DNA of 37,217 bases from Intrasporangium oryzae NRRL B-24470 (GTDB taxonomy: Bacteria; Actinomycetota; Actinomycetes; Actinomycetales; Dermatophilaceae): contig NZ_AWSA01000042.1 of assembly GCF_000576595.1 (NCBI RefSeq), forward strand, positions 1 through 37,217. Reading direction: 5' to 3'. Of the stretch, positions 13,638 to 22,470 are shown piece after piece; positions within the stretch are counted from its first letter, which is position 1, and each line of letters begins with the position of its first letter. The translations under genes were made by a program, and so were the position numbers. The notes under the pieces were generated by a model that saw nothing but the letters and a program-made list of their open reading frames with translations, searched no databases and had not been told where the DNA came from.

Positions 13638-14978
13638 GTGAAGAGTGCGCTCGAGACCCTCAGCCCGACCCGGGTCAAGATGACCGTCGAGGTCCCGTTC
13701 GAGGAGCTCAAGCCGAGCCTCGATGCGGCCATCAAGCACATCGGTGAGCACATCCAGGTGCCCGGTTTCCGCAAGGGCAAGATCCCTGCTCGCATCATCG
13801 AGCAGCGCGTCGGCCGCGCCGCCGTCCTCGAGGAGGCCGTCAACAACGCCCTCCCGACCTTCTACGGCCAGGCCCTCGAGGAGAACGCCGTCCGTCCCCT
13901 CGGCCAGCCCGAGATCACCGACCTCACGGTCCCGGCCGCCGACGGCGAGGACTTCGTCTTCGTCGCCGAGGTCGACAAGCGCCCCGAGATCGAGCTGCCC
14001 GACTTCTCCGACATCGAGCTGACGGTCGACGAGGCCAAGGTCGATGACTCCGACGTCGAGGAGCGTCTCGATGCGCTGCGGGCCCGCTTCGGCACCCTCA
14101 AGGGCGTCGAGCGCGCGGTCCAGGACGGCGACTTCGTCTCCATCGACCTGTCGGCCGAGATCGACGGCGAGGACATCGACGAGGTCACCGGCGTCTCCTA
14201 CGAGGTCGGCTCCAAGAACATGCTCGACGGTCTCGACGAGGCCCTCGTCGGCATGACGGCCGGCGAGACCAAGACCTTCGCGGCGCCCCTCGCCGGTGGC
14301 GACCGCGAGGGCCAGGAGGCGACCTGCACCGTCACCGTCGGCTCGGTCAAGGAGCGCGAGCTCCCCGAGCTCGACGACGAGTTCGCCCAGCTCGCCTCGG
14401 AGTTCGACACGCTCGACGAGCTGAAGGCCGACCTCGTCGCCAAGGCCGAGGTCGACGCCAAGTTCGCCCAGGGCGTCGCCGCCCGCGACAAGCTCCTCGA
14501 GGCCCTCCTCGAGCGCGTCGAGGTCGCGATCCCCGAGAGCATCGTCGAGGCCGAGGTCCACTCGCACCTCGAGGGCGAGGGTCGCCTCGAGGACGACGAG
14601 CACCGTGCCGAGGTCGACGAGAGCACCCGCAAGGGCCTCAAGACCCAGCTCCTCCTCGACGCGATCGCCGAGAAGGAAGAGGTCCAGGTCCAGCAGCAGG
14701 AGCTCATCGAGTTCCTCGTCATGAGCTCGCAGCAGTACGGCATGGACCCGAACTCCTTCGCCCAGACGCTCGACCAGGAGGGCCAGATCCCCGCCATGGT
14801 CGCCGAGGTCGCCCGCCGCAATGCGCTCGCGACGGTCCTCGAGAAGGTCTCCGTCAAGGACACGGCCGGCGCGGTCATCGACCTCAACGAGGCCGTCCCG
14901 GGCACCGAGGCCGACGAGGACGATGTGGACGCGGCCGAGGGCGACGAGGTCGTCGCCGGCGAGAAGGCCGACGCCTGA
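13638..14978 (+). CDS. tig: Trigger factor (ribosome-associated chaperone and PPIase)
   Basis: A 446-residue trigger factor that docks at the ribosome exit tunnel and shields nascent chains. The N-terminal ribosome-binding domain carries the signature VPGFRKGKIPARIIEQR (about 42-58). A central FKBP-type domain follows (about 150-245: DGDFVSIDLSAEIDG through TCTVTVGSVKERELPELDDEFA). The helical C-terminal chaperone domain ends in the long acidic tail typical of actinobacteria. The GTG at 13638 is preceded by GGAG. It heads the conserved order tig-clpP1-clpP2-clpX. The 731-codon open frame on the opposite strand is an artefact of GC-rich codons. Confidence 0.96.
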   Translation: MKSALETLSPTRVKMTVEVPFEELKPSLDAAIKHIGEHIQVPGFRKGKIPARIIEQRVGRAAVLEEAVNNALPTFYGQALEENAVRPLGQPEITDLTVPAADGEDFVFVAEVDKRPEIELPDFSDIELTVDEAKVDDSDVEERLDALRARFGTLKGVERAVQDGDFVSIDLSAEIDGEDIDEVTGVSYEVGSKNMLDGLDEALVGMTAGETKTFAAPLAGGDREGQEATCTVTVGSVKERELPELDDEFAQLASEFDTLDELKADLVAKAEVDAKFAQGVAARDKLLEALLERVEVAIPESIVEAEVHSHLEGEGRLEDDEHRAEVDESTRKGLKTQLLLDAIAEKEEVQVQQQELIEFLVMSSQQYGMDPNSFAQTLDQEGQIPAMVAEVARRNALATVLEKVSVKDTAGAVIDLNEAVPGTEADEDDVDAAEGDEVVAGEKADA

Positions 14979-15010
14979 CCTTCGCCTGAGCGTCGCCAGC
15001 CGATGTATGC

Positions 15011-15046
15011 CGTGTGGCCGGCTCCCGATGGGGAGCCGGCCACACG
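15011..15046 (+). terminator. Perfect 16-bp hairpin terminator after tig
   Basis: CGTGTGGCCGGCTCCC (15011-15026) pairs with 15031-15046 around the tetraloop GATG. It starts 32 bases after the tig stop and overlaps an octamer copy (15005-15012) at its left edge. No U-tract follows. Confidence 0.75.
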
Positions 15047-15123
15047 CGTCTACCCCGGTCGTCCGGACCGCACGTCGGTCGGGCCCCCGTCGCCGGCGTC
15101 GGGACGCGTTCGCCGGTCTTGTG

Positions 15124-15137
15124 CGCTCAGGGCGAAC
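15124..15137. promoter_or_regulatory. Probable ClgR binding site upstream of clpP1P2
   Basis: CGCTCAGGGCGAAC matches the core CGCYNANRGCGWWS of the ClgR consensus reported for Corynebacterium/Streptomyces clp genes at every position. In the longer consensus with WNNW on the left, only the last flanking base differs (G at 15123). It lies about 40 bases upstream of a TAGGGT -10-like box (15177-15182) and 110 bases before clpP1, a position suited to activation. Confidence 0.65.
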
Positions 15138-15248
15138 ACGGCACGGTTCGGGAAATCCCGCCCCACCCCGGCGCGTTAGGGTCAGTGACGAGCCAGCCGG
15201 CTGCCGCACCTCGCGGGGTCGGGACTGGACAACTTCGACGATGGAGAC

Positions 15249-15893
15249 ATGGTGAACTCGGACATCTCCGCCAACGGCAACGGCATGCCGGGTGGTCTGG
15301 ACGACCACATCTACAACCGCTTGCTCAAGGAGCGGATCATCTTCCTCGGCTCGGACGTGCGCGACGACAATGCCAACGCGATCGCCGCCCAGCTGCTGCT
15401 GCTGTCGGCCGAGGACCCCGAGAAGGACATCTGGCTCTACATCAACAGCCCCGGTGGCTCGATCTCGGCCGGCATGGCGATCTTCGACACGATGAACTGG
15501 ATCCCCAATGACGTCGCCACCGTGGCGATGGGCATGGCCGCCTCGATGGGCCAGTTCCTCCTGTCGGCCGGCACGAAGGGCAAGCGCTACGCGACGCCCC
15601 ACGCCCGCGTCATGATGCACCAGCCCTCGGGCGGCATCGGCGGAACGGCGACCGACATCAAGATCCAGGCCGAGCAGATGCTCTACGTCAAGAAGCAGAT
15701 GGCCGAGCTCATCGCCCAGCACACCGGCCAGACCGTCGAGCAGATCACGAAGGACTCCGACCGCGACCGCTGGTTCAGCGCCGAGGAGGCCAAGGAGTAC
15801 GGCTTCGTCGACCACGTCTTCACCAGCTCCGACCAGGCGACCGACGGCACCGGTGTCGGTCAGGCCGACGCGAAGACCGACGAGACCAACTGA
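15249..15893 (+). CDS. clpP1: ATP-dependent Clp protease proteolytic subunit 1
   Basis: A 214-residue serine peptidase subunit. The catalytic triad is readable: Ser99 in MAASMGQ, His124 in MMHQPSGG and Asp173 in DSDRDRWF. The INSPGGSI strand loop and the C-terminal [10 protein letters not shown] segment are standard. In actinobacteria ClpP1 and ClpP2 form a mixed tetradecamer that works with ClpX or ClpC1. Two starts are possible: ATG 15249, used here, and GTG 15252. GGAG at 15243-15246 is spaced better for the GTG. The gene is 26 bases upstream of clpP2 and clearly in one operon, probably under ClgR. Confidence 0.96.
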   Translation: MVNSDISANGNGMPGGLDDHIYNRLLKERIIFLGSDVRDDNANAIAAQLLLLSAEDPEKDIWLYINSPGGSISAGMAIFDTMNWIPNDVATVAMGMAASMGQFLLSAGTKGKRYATPHARVMMHQPSGGIGGTATDIKIQAEQMLYVKKQMAELIAQHTGQTVEQITKDSDRDRWFSAEEAKEYGFVDHVFTSSDQATDGTGVGQADAKTDETN

Positions 15894-15919
15894 GCCCGGC
15901 CAAGGACACGGAGAGAGAC

Positions 15920-16573
15920 ATGATGATCACCCCCACCAACCGCCTCGCGGTGCCGGGCCCGTCGAGCCGCTACATCCTGCCGCAGTTCGAGGAGCGGACC
16001 TCCTACGGCATGAAGCGGTCCGACCCCTACAACAAGCTGTTCGAGGACCGCATCATCTTCCTCGGCGTGCAGGTCGACGACGCGTCGGCTGACGACATCA
16101 TCGCCCAGCTGCTCGTGCTCGAGTCGCTCGACCCCGACCGCGACATCCTGATGTACATCAACAGCCCGGGTGGCTCGTTCACCGCCATGACGGCGATCTA
16201 CGACACGATGCAGTTCGTCCGGCCCGACATCCAGACGTTCGTCATCGGCCAGGCCGCCTCGGCCGCTGCGGTGCTCCTCGGCGCCGGTGCCCAGGGCAAG
16301 CGGTTCGCCCTGCCCAACGCCCGGATCCTCATCCACCAGCCGGCGCTCTCGGGCGGTGACTACGGCCAGGCGTCCGACATCGAGATCCAGGCCAACGAGG
16401 TGCTCCGCATGCGCACCTGGCTCGAGGACACGCTCGCCAAGCACACCGGCCGCACGTCCTCGACGGTCCGCGACGACATCGAGCGCGACAAGATCCTCTC
16501 GTCCGAGGACGCCAAGGAGTACGGCCTCATCGACGAGGTCCTCGCCTCGCGCAAGGCCTCGCTCGAGGTCTGA
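15920..16573 (+). CDS. clpP2: ATP-dependent Clp protease proteolytic subunit 2
   Basis: A 217-residue ClpP paralogue and partner of ClpP1. The triad is Ser114 (QAASAAAV), His139 (LIHQPALSG) and Asp190 (IERDK). A longer N-terminal leader (residues 1-30, RLAVPGPSSRYILPQFEERT) resembles the processed propeptide of actinobacterial ClpP2. GGAGAGAG lies six bases before the ATG. A long perfect inverted repeat made of two octamer elements follows the stop by 30 bases and is probably its terminator. Confidence 0.96.
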   Translation: MMITPTNRLAVPGPSSRYILPQFEERTSYGMKRSDPYNKLFEDRIIFLGVQVDDASADDIIAQLLVLESLDPDRDILMYINSPGGSFTAMTAIYDTMQFVRPDIQTFVIGQAASAAAVLLGAGAQGKRFALPNARILIHQPALSGGDYGQASDIEIQANEVLRMRTWLEDTLAKHTGRTSSTVRDDIERDKILSSEDAKEYGLIDEVLASRKASLEV

Positions 16574-16603
16574 CCCGGCTTCCACGACCCAGCTCGAATG
16601 GTC

Positions 16604-16649
16604 GTATGCCGCTGGGCCCGGTCCGGACGGACCGGGCCCAGCGGCATAC
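16604..16649. repeat. 46-bp near-perfect palindrome after clpP2 (paired long octamer elements)
   Basis: Two 22-base arms are exact inverted copies separated by only GA. Each begins with GTATGCCGCTGGGCCCGGTC read inward. It follows the clpP2 stop and precedes the acyl-CoA-binding protein gene. It can fold into a very stable hairpin and is a likely transcription terminator, although it lacks a U-tract. The arms are the same element found singly at 12895 and, as a 15-base core, at 27856 and 31352. Confidence 0.85.
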
Positions 16650-16703
16650 TGCTTGGATGGGGTGACAGAGGTCCGGTTCTCGGACGACGTCGAGGAGGTA
16701 GTC

Positions 16704-16958
16704 ATGGGTGGTGCTCCTTTCGAGGCCGCGGTCGAGTCGGTCAAGGGCCTGACGCAGGACCCTGGCAACGACGTGAAGCTGCGGCTCTACGCGCTCTACA
16801 AGCAGGCGACCGAGGGCGACGTGCAGGGCAGCCGTCCCGGTTTCACCAACCCGGTCGGCCGGGCCAAGTACGACGCCTGGAAGAAGCTCGCCGGGACGAC
16901 CTCCGAGGCCGCCGAGGCGCAGTACGTCGCCATCGTCGAGGACCTGACGACCCCTTGA
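16704..16958 (+). CDS. Acyl-CoA-binding protein
   Basis: An 84-residue four-helix acyl-CoA-binding protein that buffers and carries long-chain acyl-CoA esters in the cytoplasm. The diagnostic central motif LYALYKQATEGDVQGSRPG (about residues 27-45) is intact, as are the AKYDAWKKLAG helix and the leading FEAAVESVKGL helix. GAGGAGGT lies just before the ATG at 16704 and fixes the start. It sits inside the clp block between clpP2 and clpX but is separated from clpP2 by a strong hairpin, so it probably has its own transcript. I see no metabolic link to the neighbours. Confidence 0.9.
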   Translation: MGGAPFEAAVESVKGLTQDPGNDVKLRLYALYKQATEGDVQGSRPGFTNPVGRAKYDAWKKLAGTTSEAAEAQYVAIVEDLTTP

Positions 16959-17177
16959 CGAGCCTCTGACGTCCGGCGACTCCTTCACGATTCTGGCCGG
17001 CAGCCGGCCGACGCGTCGGGGGAAGTGACACCGGCGTCGTTTGTCAGCCATGAGCGGACAAGCGGCGTTGCGCGAGCGGAGGGGGCGCGGGTCGTCGTCT
17101 AATAGGACGAGCCCCACTACGGCGGGCCGACCGTGCGCATCCGCGTGCGGAGTCGTCGACGGACCAGGAGCTTTCAG

Positions 17178-18455
<1,278 letters not shown>

Positions 18456-18483
18456 CGGTCGGTTGCCGATCGGAGACTGAGCC

Positions 18484-19110
18484 GTGGTCGTGCCGTTCCG
18501 CCTGCACGCGGGCGAACCCGCGCCCGTCCAGCAGTCGAGCACGACCTGTGGCTCGGCCTCGCTGACGGTCGCGCGCATGCTCGTCGATCCCGAGTTCGCC
18601 CAGTGGGTCCGCGAGGGCGTGGGGCCGAGCGTGCCGGGGGTGGCCGCGCACGCCACCGATCCCGTCGCCGCCCGGTTCGCCGCCTATGAGCAGATTGTGG
18701 CCGGGCGGACCAACGCGCTCCTCGGGGTCGGTGGGCGGCTCCAGCTGCCCTGGCCGCGCGCCCTCGGCACGCCGCCGTGGGGCGCCCGCAACGAGCTCGA
18801 GCACGGCGCGGCCGACCCCGGTGCCCGGTACAGCATCAGCTGGACGCGCTTTCGCGGTCCGAGGCAGCGCGCCACGGCGTATAGAGTGCTCCGGGAGCGC
18901 GTGAGCCACGGTCGCCCCGCGCTGCTCTATATCGGGAATGGCAGGTTGCCTCGTCATGTGGTTCTCGTGGTCTCGAGGGATGCCACGGCCCTGCACGTGT
19001 ACGAGCCGGCGACCGGGCAGGTGCTCCCGATGACGGAGGACCGGTTCGCCGGTCAACGCGTCGGCCTGGCCGGATGGAACGTCCCATGGGCCGTCGTCTG
19101 GGCGACATGA
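18484..19110 (+). CDS. C39-like papain-fold cysteine peptidase (putative)
   Basis: A 208-residue protein with the layout of the peptidase C39-like family. Gln16 and Cys22 (Q-x5-CG, in [11 protein letters not shown]) form a likely oxyanion/nucleophile pair. His158 lies in RHVVLVVS, and the following strand ends in EP (Glu174) where DP is usual. There is no signal peptide or transporter domain, so it is not a bacteriocin exporter. A peptidase or transglutaminase-like role is plausible but unproven. The GTG at 18484 follows GGAGAC. Its TGA overlaps an ATG of the next gene as ATGA, which suggests coupling to the large membrane protein. It is 28 bases after clpX and could be read through from it. 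Confidence 0.6.
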   Translation: MVVPFRLHAGEPAPVQQSSTTCGSASLTVARMLVDPEFAQWVREGVGPSVPGVAAHATDPVAARFAAYEQIVAGRTNALLGVGGRLQLPWPRALGTPPWGARNELEHGAADPGARYSISWTRFRGPRQRATAYRVLRERVSHGRPALLYIGNGRLPRHVVLVVSRDATALHVYEPATGQVLPMTEDRFAGQRVGLAGWNVPWAVVWAT

Positions 19111-19127
19111 GGACTCGAGGAGACTGG

Positions 19128-21617
19128 GTGAAGTACAGGCAAGAGGCGCTCTCGCACGCCCCGGCCCGGATCGACGCACGGCGGGGGCTGCGCTGGACGC
19201 GCCTGTGGCCAGGCGTCGTCGTGCTGGCCGTGACCGTGTGGATCACGGTCATGGCGGGCGTACCCGCCGCCGCCGTCGGCGTGTACCTCCTCGCCTTCGT
19301 GTGGTCGGTGATGGTCCCCGGGATGCTCGTGCACCGAGCCCTGCGTGGCCGACCGAGCTCGCTCGTGGCCGACCTGGCCCTGGGCGGCGCCACGGGCCTC
19401 GTTCTCCAGCTCATCGCCTGGGCGACCTTCACGGCGTTCCACGTCGCTGCCTGGCTCGTGCTCTGGCCGCTCGCCGTCGTCATCCCCTTCGTCGCCCTTC
19501 CCGGGTTGCGTCACCACTGGCGGTTGACGACCTACCCCTCCACCGTGCCTCCGGTCGCGGCCTGGCTCGGCGTGCTCGCGTACCTGCTGCCTCTCTCCGG
19601 CATCGCAGGCGAGATCTTCGCCACCGAGGCCCTCCCGCAGGGTGCGAGTACCTGGTACCCCGACGACCTCTGGCACCTTGCCCTCAGCGCTGAGCTGATG
19701 CGCAGCGTTCCTCCCGACATCCCCCAGATCGCGGGCCGGACCTTCTTCTACCACTGGTTCAGCAACGCACACATCGCAGCCATGACGTGGACGACGGGTC
19801 TCGATCTGCCCATGGTCCTCGCGCGCCTCTGGATGCCGGCGATCGTCGCCCTGTCCGTCGGGATGATGTTCGCCATCGGTGAGCAGCTGACGCGGCGCGC
19901 CTGGCCCGGAGCGGTCGCTGCGCTGCTCATGGCCGGCTCGGCTGCGGTGCTCCCGTCGTGGTTCGGCCTGTACGGCTTCTCGGCCTTCGGGTTCCACAGC
20001 CCGTCCCAGGTGTTCTCCATCCCGATCATCGGCCTCGCGCTGCACGTCCTGATCCAGAGCCTGCGCGACCAGCGGTTCGGGCGCGGCGCCTGGGCCGTGC
20101 TGGCGCTCGCGCTCGTGGGTTCGTCCGGCGCGAAGAGCTCGGTCCTGCCCGTGCTGGTCTGCGGCATCGTCCTCACGCTCGCCGTGGCCGTTCTCGTCCA
20201 GCGGCGGATGGTGCGACGGCTGGTCGGAATCCTTGCGCTGTCGATGACGGTTCTCGTGTCGACGAGCATCCTGACCGCCGCGGCGGGCGCGGGCGTGACC
20301 CTTCAGCTGTTCTCGACCGTGCGGGCCTCCCGGCCGTGGGCGTTGATGATGGACACGACCTCACCGTTCTCCAAGGCGCCGGTGCTGCCCGGCCTCGACA
20401 GGGCGGGCGCTGTCGTGCTCCTGGCTCTCATCCTCATCTCCTGGGCGGTCGGCTACGCCTGGGTCCTTCCGGGGCTGCGAGCCCTGGGCAGGCGGGATCT
20501 CAGCGGGTGGCTCCTGCTCGGGGTGGGTCTGGGCGGCTGGGCCGCCATGATGGTGCTCAGCCAGGACGGGCTGTCCCAGGTGTACTTCATGTCCGGCGCC
20601 GTGGTCGCCCTGTACGCGCTCGCCGGCTGGGGCCTGGCCCTCGCGTGGGACAGGGCCAGGGCTCGAGCAGGGTCGCGGCCCGCGCTCCTCGCCGCGGCCA
20701 TCGGCGCCGGCCTCGCTGTGCCGCTCGTCCTGCTCGCGCGACGGCTGAGCGGACCCGTGCCGGCGCCGGCCGGACTGAACTCCTCCCTCGCCCGCGCGCT
20801 GCTCGTGCCGGCCGTCGTGGTCGTCATCGCCGTGGCCGCTGCCCTTCTCGGGCGTCGACGCCGGTATGCCGCAGCCGCAGCCCTGGTCTTCCTCGCCGTC
20901 AGCACCGGCGTCATCACCGCATCGCTGCTGCCGCGCGCCGTGCCCGGGTCGGGCGAGAGGCTGCCGGCCGGCTCCAGCGCCTTCCTCATCGGTGCCGGCC
21001 TGCTCGTGGTCCTGTGCGCTGTCGTGGTGGCAGTGCGCCCACGTCTCGCACGAGGCGTCTCGCGCCGGGTTCTCAGTGTCGGGGCCTCGTTGGTGCTCGG
21101 TCTGACGAGCCTGGCGCTCGTCCTCGACACGAGCTCCAACCTCGATGCGCGCCTGGCTGCGGTGCCTGCGGTGACGTCGGCAACGGTCAGCGCGGAGGAG
21201 GCCAGCGCAGCAAGGTGGCTCGAGGGCAACTCGGAGCCTGACGACGTGGTCGCCACGAACGTCCACTGCCGGCAGAAGAAGACGGTGCCCCTGTGTGACT
21301 CGCGGGCCTACTGGGTGACCGCGTTCACCCAGCGTCGAGCGCTGGTCGAGAGCTGGGCCTACACCGCGGCGGCACATGAGGCCCATGGGGTCGGTGGCCG
21401 GCCCTACTCGAGGCAGCCCTTCGACGACCCCCGGCTCTTCGCGCTCAACGAGGCCGCCTTCAGCGAGCCCTCGGCGGCCACGCTGGCCGCACTGCGGGAC
21501 CGGGGAGTCCGGTGGCTCTTTGCGGACACGGCGGCCGGACCGGTCTCCCCGAGGCTGGACAGCCTTGCCGACCTCGTCCACGAGTCCGGAACGGTGAGGA
21601 TCTTCCGTCTTCGCTGA
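19128..21617 (+). CDS. Large polytopic membrane protein, possible GT-C-like glycosyltransferase
   Basis: An approximately 829-residue integral membrane protein. I count over a dozen hydrophobic helices from about residue 18 to 690. A soluble C-terminal part of about 140 residues follows and begins EEASAARWLEGNSEPDDVV. It contains a two-cysteine segment (NVHCRQKKTVPLCDSR) and a motif-like WLFADTAAG. Helix-rich proteins with a soluble extracytoplasmic tail of this kind are often GT-C fold transferases or O-antigen/cell-wall polymer assembly proteins. The neighbouring sugar genes support a surface-glycan role, but no catalytic motif is certain. GTG 19128 has GGAG five bases upstream. ATG 19107 is an alternative that overlaps the previous stop. 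Confidence 0.6.
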   Translation: MKYRQEALSHAPARIDARRGLRWTRLWPGVVVLAVTVWITVMAGVPAAAVGVYLLAFVWSVMVPGMLVHRALRGRPSSLVADLALGGATGLVLQLIAWATFTAFHVAAWLVLWPLAVVIPFVALPGLRHHWRLTTYPSTVPPVAAWLGVLAYLLPLSGIAGEIFATEALPQGASTWYPDDLWHLALSAELMRSVPPDIPQIAGRTFFYHWFSNAHIAAMTWTTGLDLPMVLARLWMPAIVALSVGMMFAIGEQLTRRAWPGAVAALLMAGSAAVLPSWFGLYGFSAFGFHSPSQVFSIPIIGLALHVLIQSLRDQRFGRGAWAVLALALVGSSGAKSSVLPVLVCGIVLTLAVAVLVQRRMVRRLVGILALSMTVLVSTSILTAAAGAGVTLQLFSTVRASRPWALMMDTTSPFSKAPVLPGLDRAGAVVLLALILISWAVGYAWVLPGLRALGRRDLSGWLLLGVGLGGWAAMMVLSQDGLSQVYFMSGAVVALYALAGWGLALAWDRARARAGSRPALLAAAIGAGLAVPLVLLARRLSGPVPAPAGLNSSLARALLVPAVVVVIAVAAALLGRRRRYAAAAALVFLAVSTGVITASLLPRAVPGSGERLPAGSSAFLIGAGLLVVLCAVVVAVRPRLARGVSRRVLSVGASLVLGLTSLALVLDTSSNLDARLAAVPAVTSATVSAEEASAARWLEGNSEPDDVVATNVHCRQKKTVPLCDSRAYWVTAFTQRRALVESWAYTAAAHEAHGVGGRPYSRQPFDDPRLFALNEAAFSEPSAATLAALRDRGVRWLFADTAAGPVSPRLDSLADLVHESGTVRIFRLR

Positions 21618-21622
21618 GGACC

Positions 21623-21664
21623 GACGGCCGGTGGCCCCGACGAGCGTCGGGGCCACCGGCCGTC
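21623..21664. terminator. Perfect 19-bp bidirectional hairpin terminator
   Basis: Arms at 21623-21641 and 21646-21664 are exact complements around the loop GAGC. It lies between the stops of the convergent membrane-protein and acetyltransferase genes and would serve both strands. Confidence 0.85.
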
Positions 21665-21678
21665 GCCGTCAGCGCCGA

Positions 21679-22470
21679 TCAGGGACGGCGCATCGCGTGC
21701 ACGGTCGTCACCGCGCCGAAGGGCCGGAAGCCCGCGCGGGCCCACGCGCGCTGGACTCGCAGGTTGTGTGCCTGGGTCGAGATGATCACCCGCCCGCACC
21801 CGCGGGCGCGCGCCTGGTCACCCACCCCGGCGAGCAGATGGTGGTACCAGCCCTGACCCTGGACGGCACCGGTCAGCCCCGCGAGCAGGATCTCCAGGTC
21901 GTCCCCGTCGTTGCCCACGGTGAGGGTCGCCACGCCGACCGGCTCATCCTCGTGCATGAGCAGGACGACGTCCTCGGGGTCGTGCGCAAGGGACCTGCTG
22001 GCCCAGTCGAGGTACCCGTCGAGCGCCAGCTGTCGGTCCAGCCGCGGATTCGCCGTGTAGTGGTTGCCGTAGTCCCGGAACGAGTCCCGGACAACGTGCT
22101 CGAGGGCGCGCCTGGTGGCCGGGTCGGCCCCGGTCGGGACGGCCGTCCGGAGGCCTCGCTCGGCGAGGGCGACGTCGTCGGGCTGGAGCCGGGATGCGGG
22201 CACCTCCCAGTACATGAGGACGTCCGCCGGGATGATCGAGCGCTGGCTGGCTGCCGCCGCCGCGCCCAGGGCGACCATGTGGGTGGGCCACCGGACGATG
22301 AGCAGCTCTTCGGTCGCCGTGTCGAGAAGCCCGACGAGCTCCTGCGCGGCGGTCGACTCGATGGCGTCCTGCCCCACGACGACGCGGCCGATCGAGAGAC
22401 CGAACCGGTCGCCCTCGAGCGGACTGGCGAAGTGCGTGACGGTGGTTCCCTGGAGGGCGTCCCAGCTCAT
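21679..22470 (-). CDS. GNAT acetyltransferase, WecD/RffC-like (TDP-amino-sugar N-acetyltransferase)
   Basis: A 263-residue protein with an N-terminal region of about 100 residues and a GNAT domain in the second half. The acetyl-CoA-binding part runs from EPVGVATLTV (about 184-193) through GAVQGQGWYHHLLAGVGDQARARGCG (about 208-233), ending in NLRVQRAWARAGF. Its ATG overlaps the TGA of the WecE-like aminotransferase gene (ATGA), so the two are translated as a pair. In enterobacteria WecE and WecD make and acetylate TDP-4-amino-4,6-dideoxygalactose (Fuc4N to Fuc4NAc). The same step is the best inference here, but the substrate sugar could be another 4-amino hexose. Confidence 0.72.
   Translation of the reverse strand: MSWDALQGTTVTHFASPLEGDRFGLSIGRVVVGQDAIESTAAQELVGLLDTATEELLIVRWPTHMVALGAAAAASQRSIIPADVLMYWEVPASRLQPDDVALAERGLRTAVPTGADPATRRALEHVVRDSFRDYGNHYTANPRLDRQLALDGYLDWASRSLAHDPEDVVLLMHEDEPVGVATLTVGNDGDDLEILLAGLTGAVQGQGWYHHLLAGVGDQARARGCGRVIISTQAHNLRVQRAWARAGFRPFGAVTTVHAMRRP

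Noticed and set aside
13620-15815. 731-codon open frame antisense to tig and clpP1
   Set aside because: It mirrors GC-rich codon positions of two unmistakable conserved genes, is made of Asp/Leu/Val/Gly/Arg repeats and has no domain. The same applies to long shadow frames at 3790-8910 (+), 16527-18656 (-) and 31370-35026 (+).
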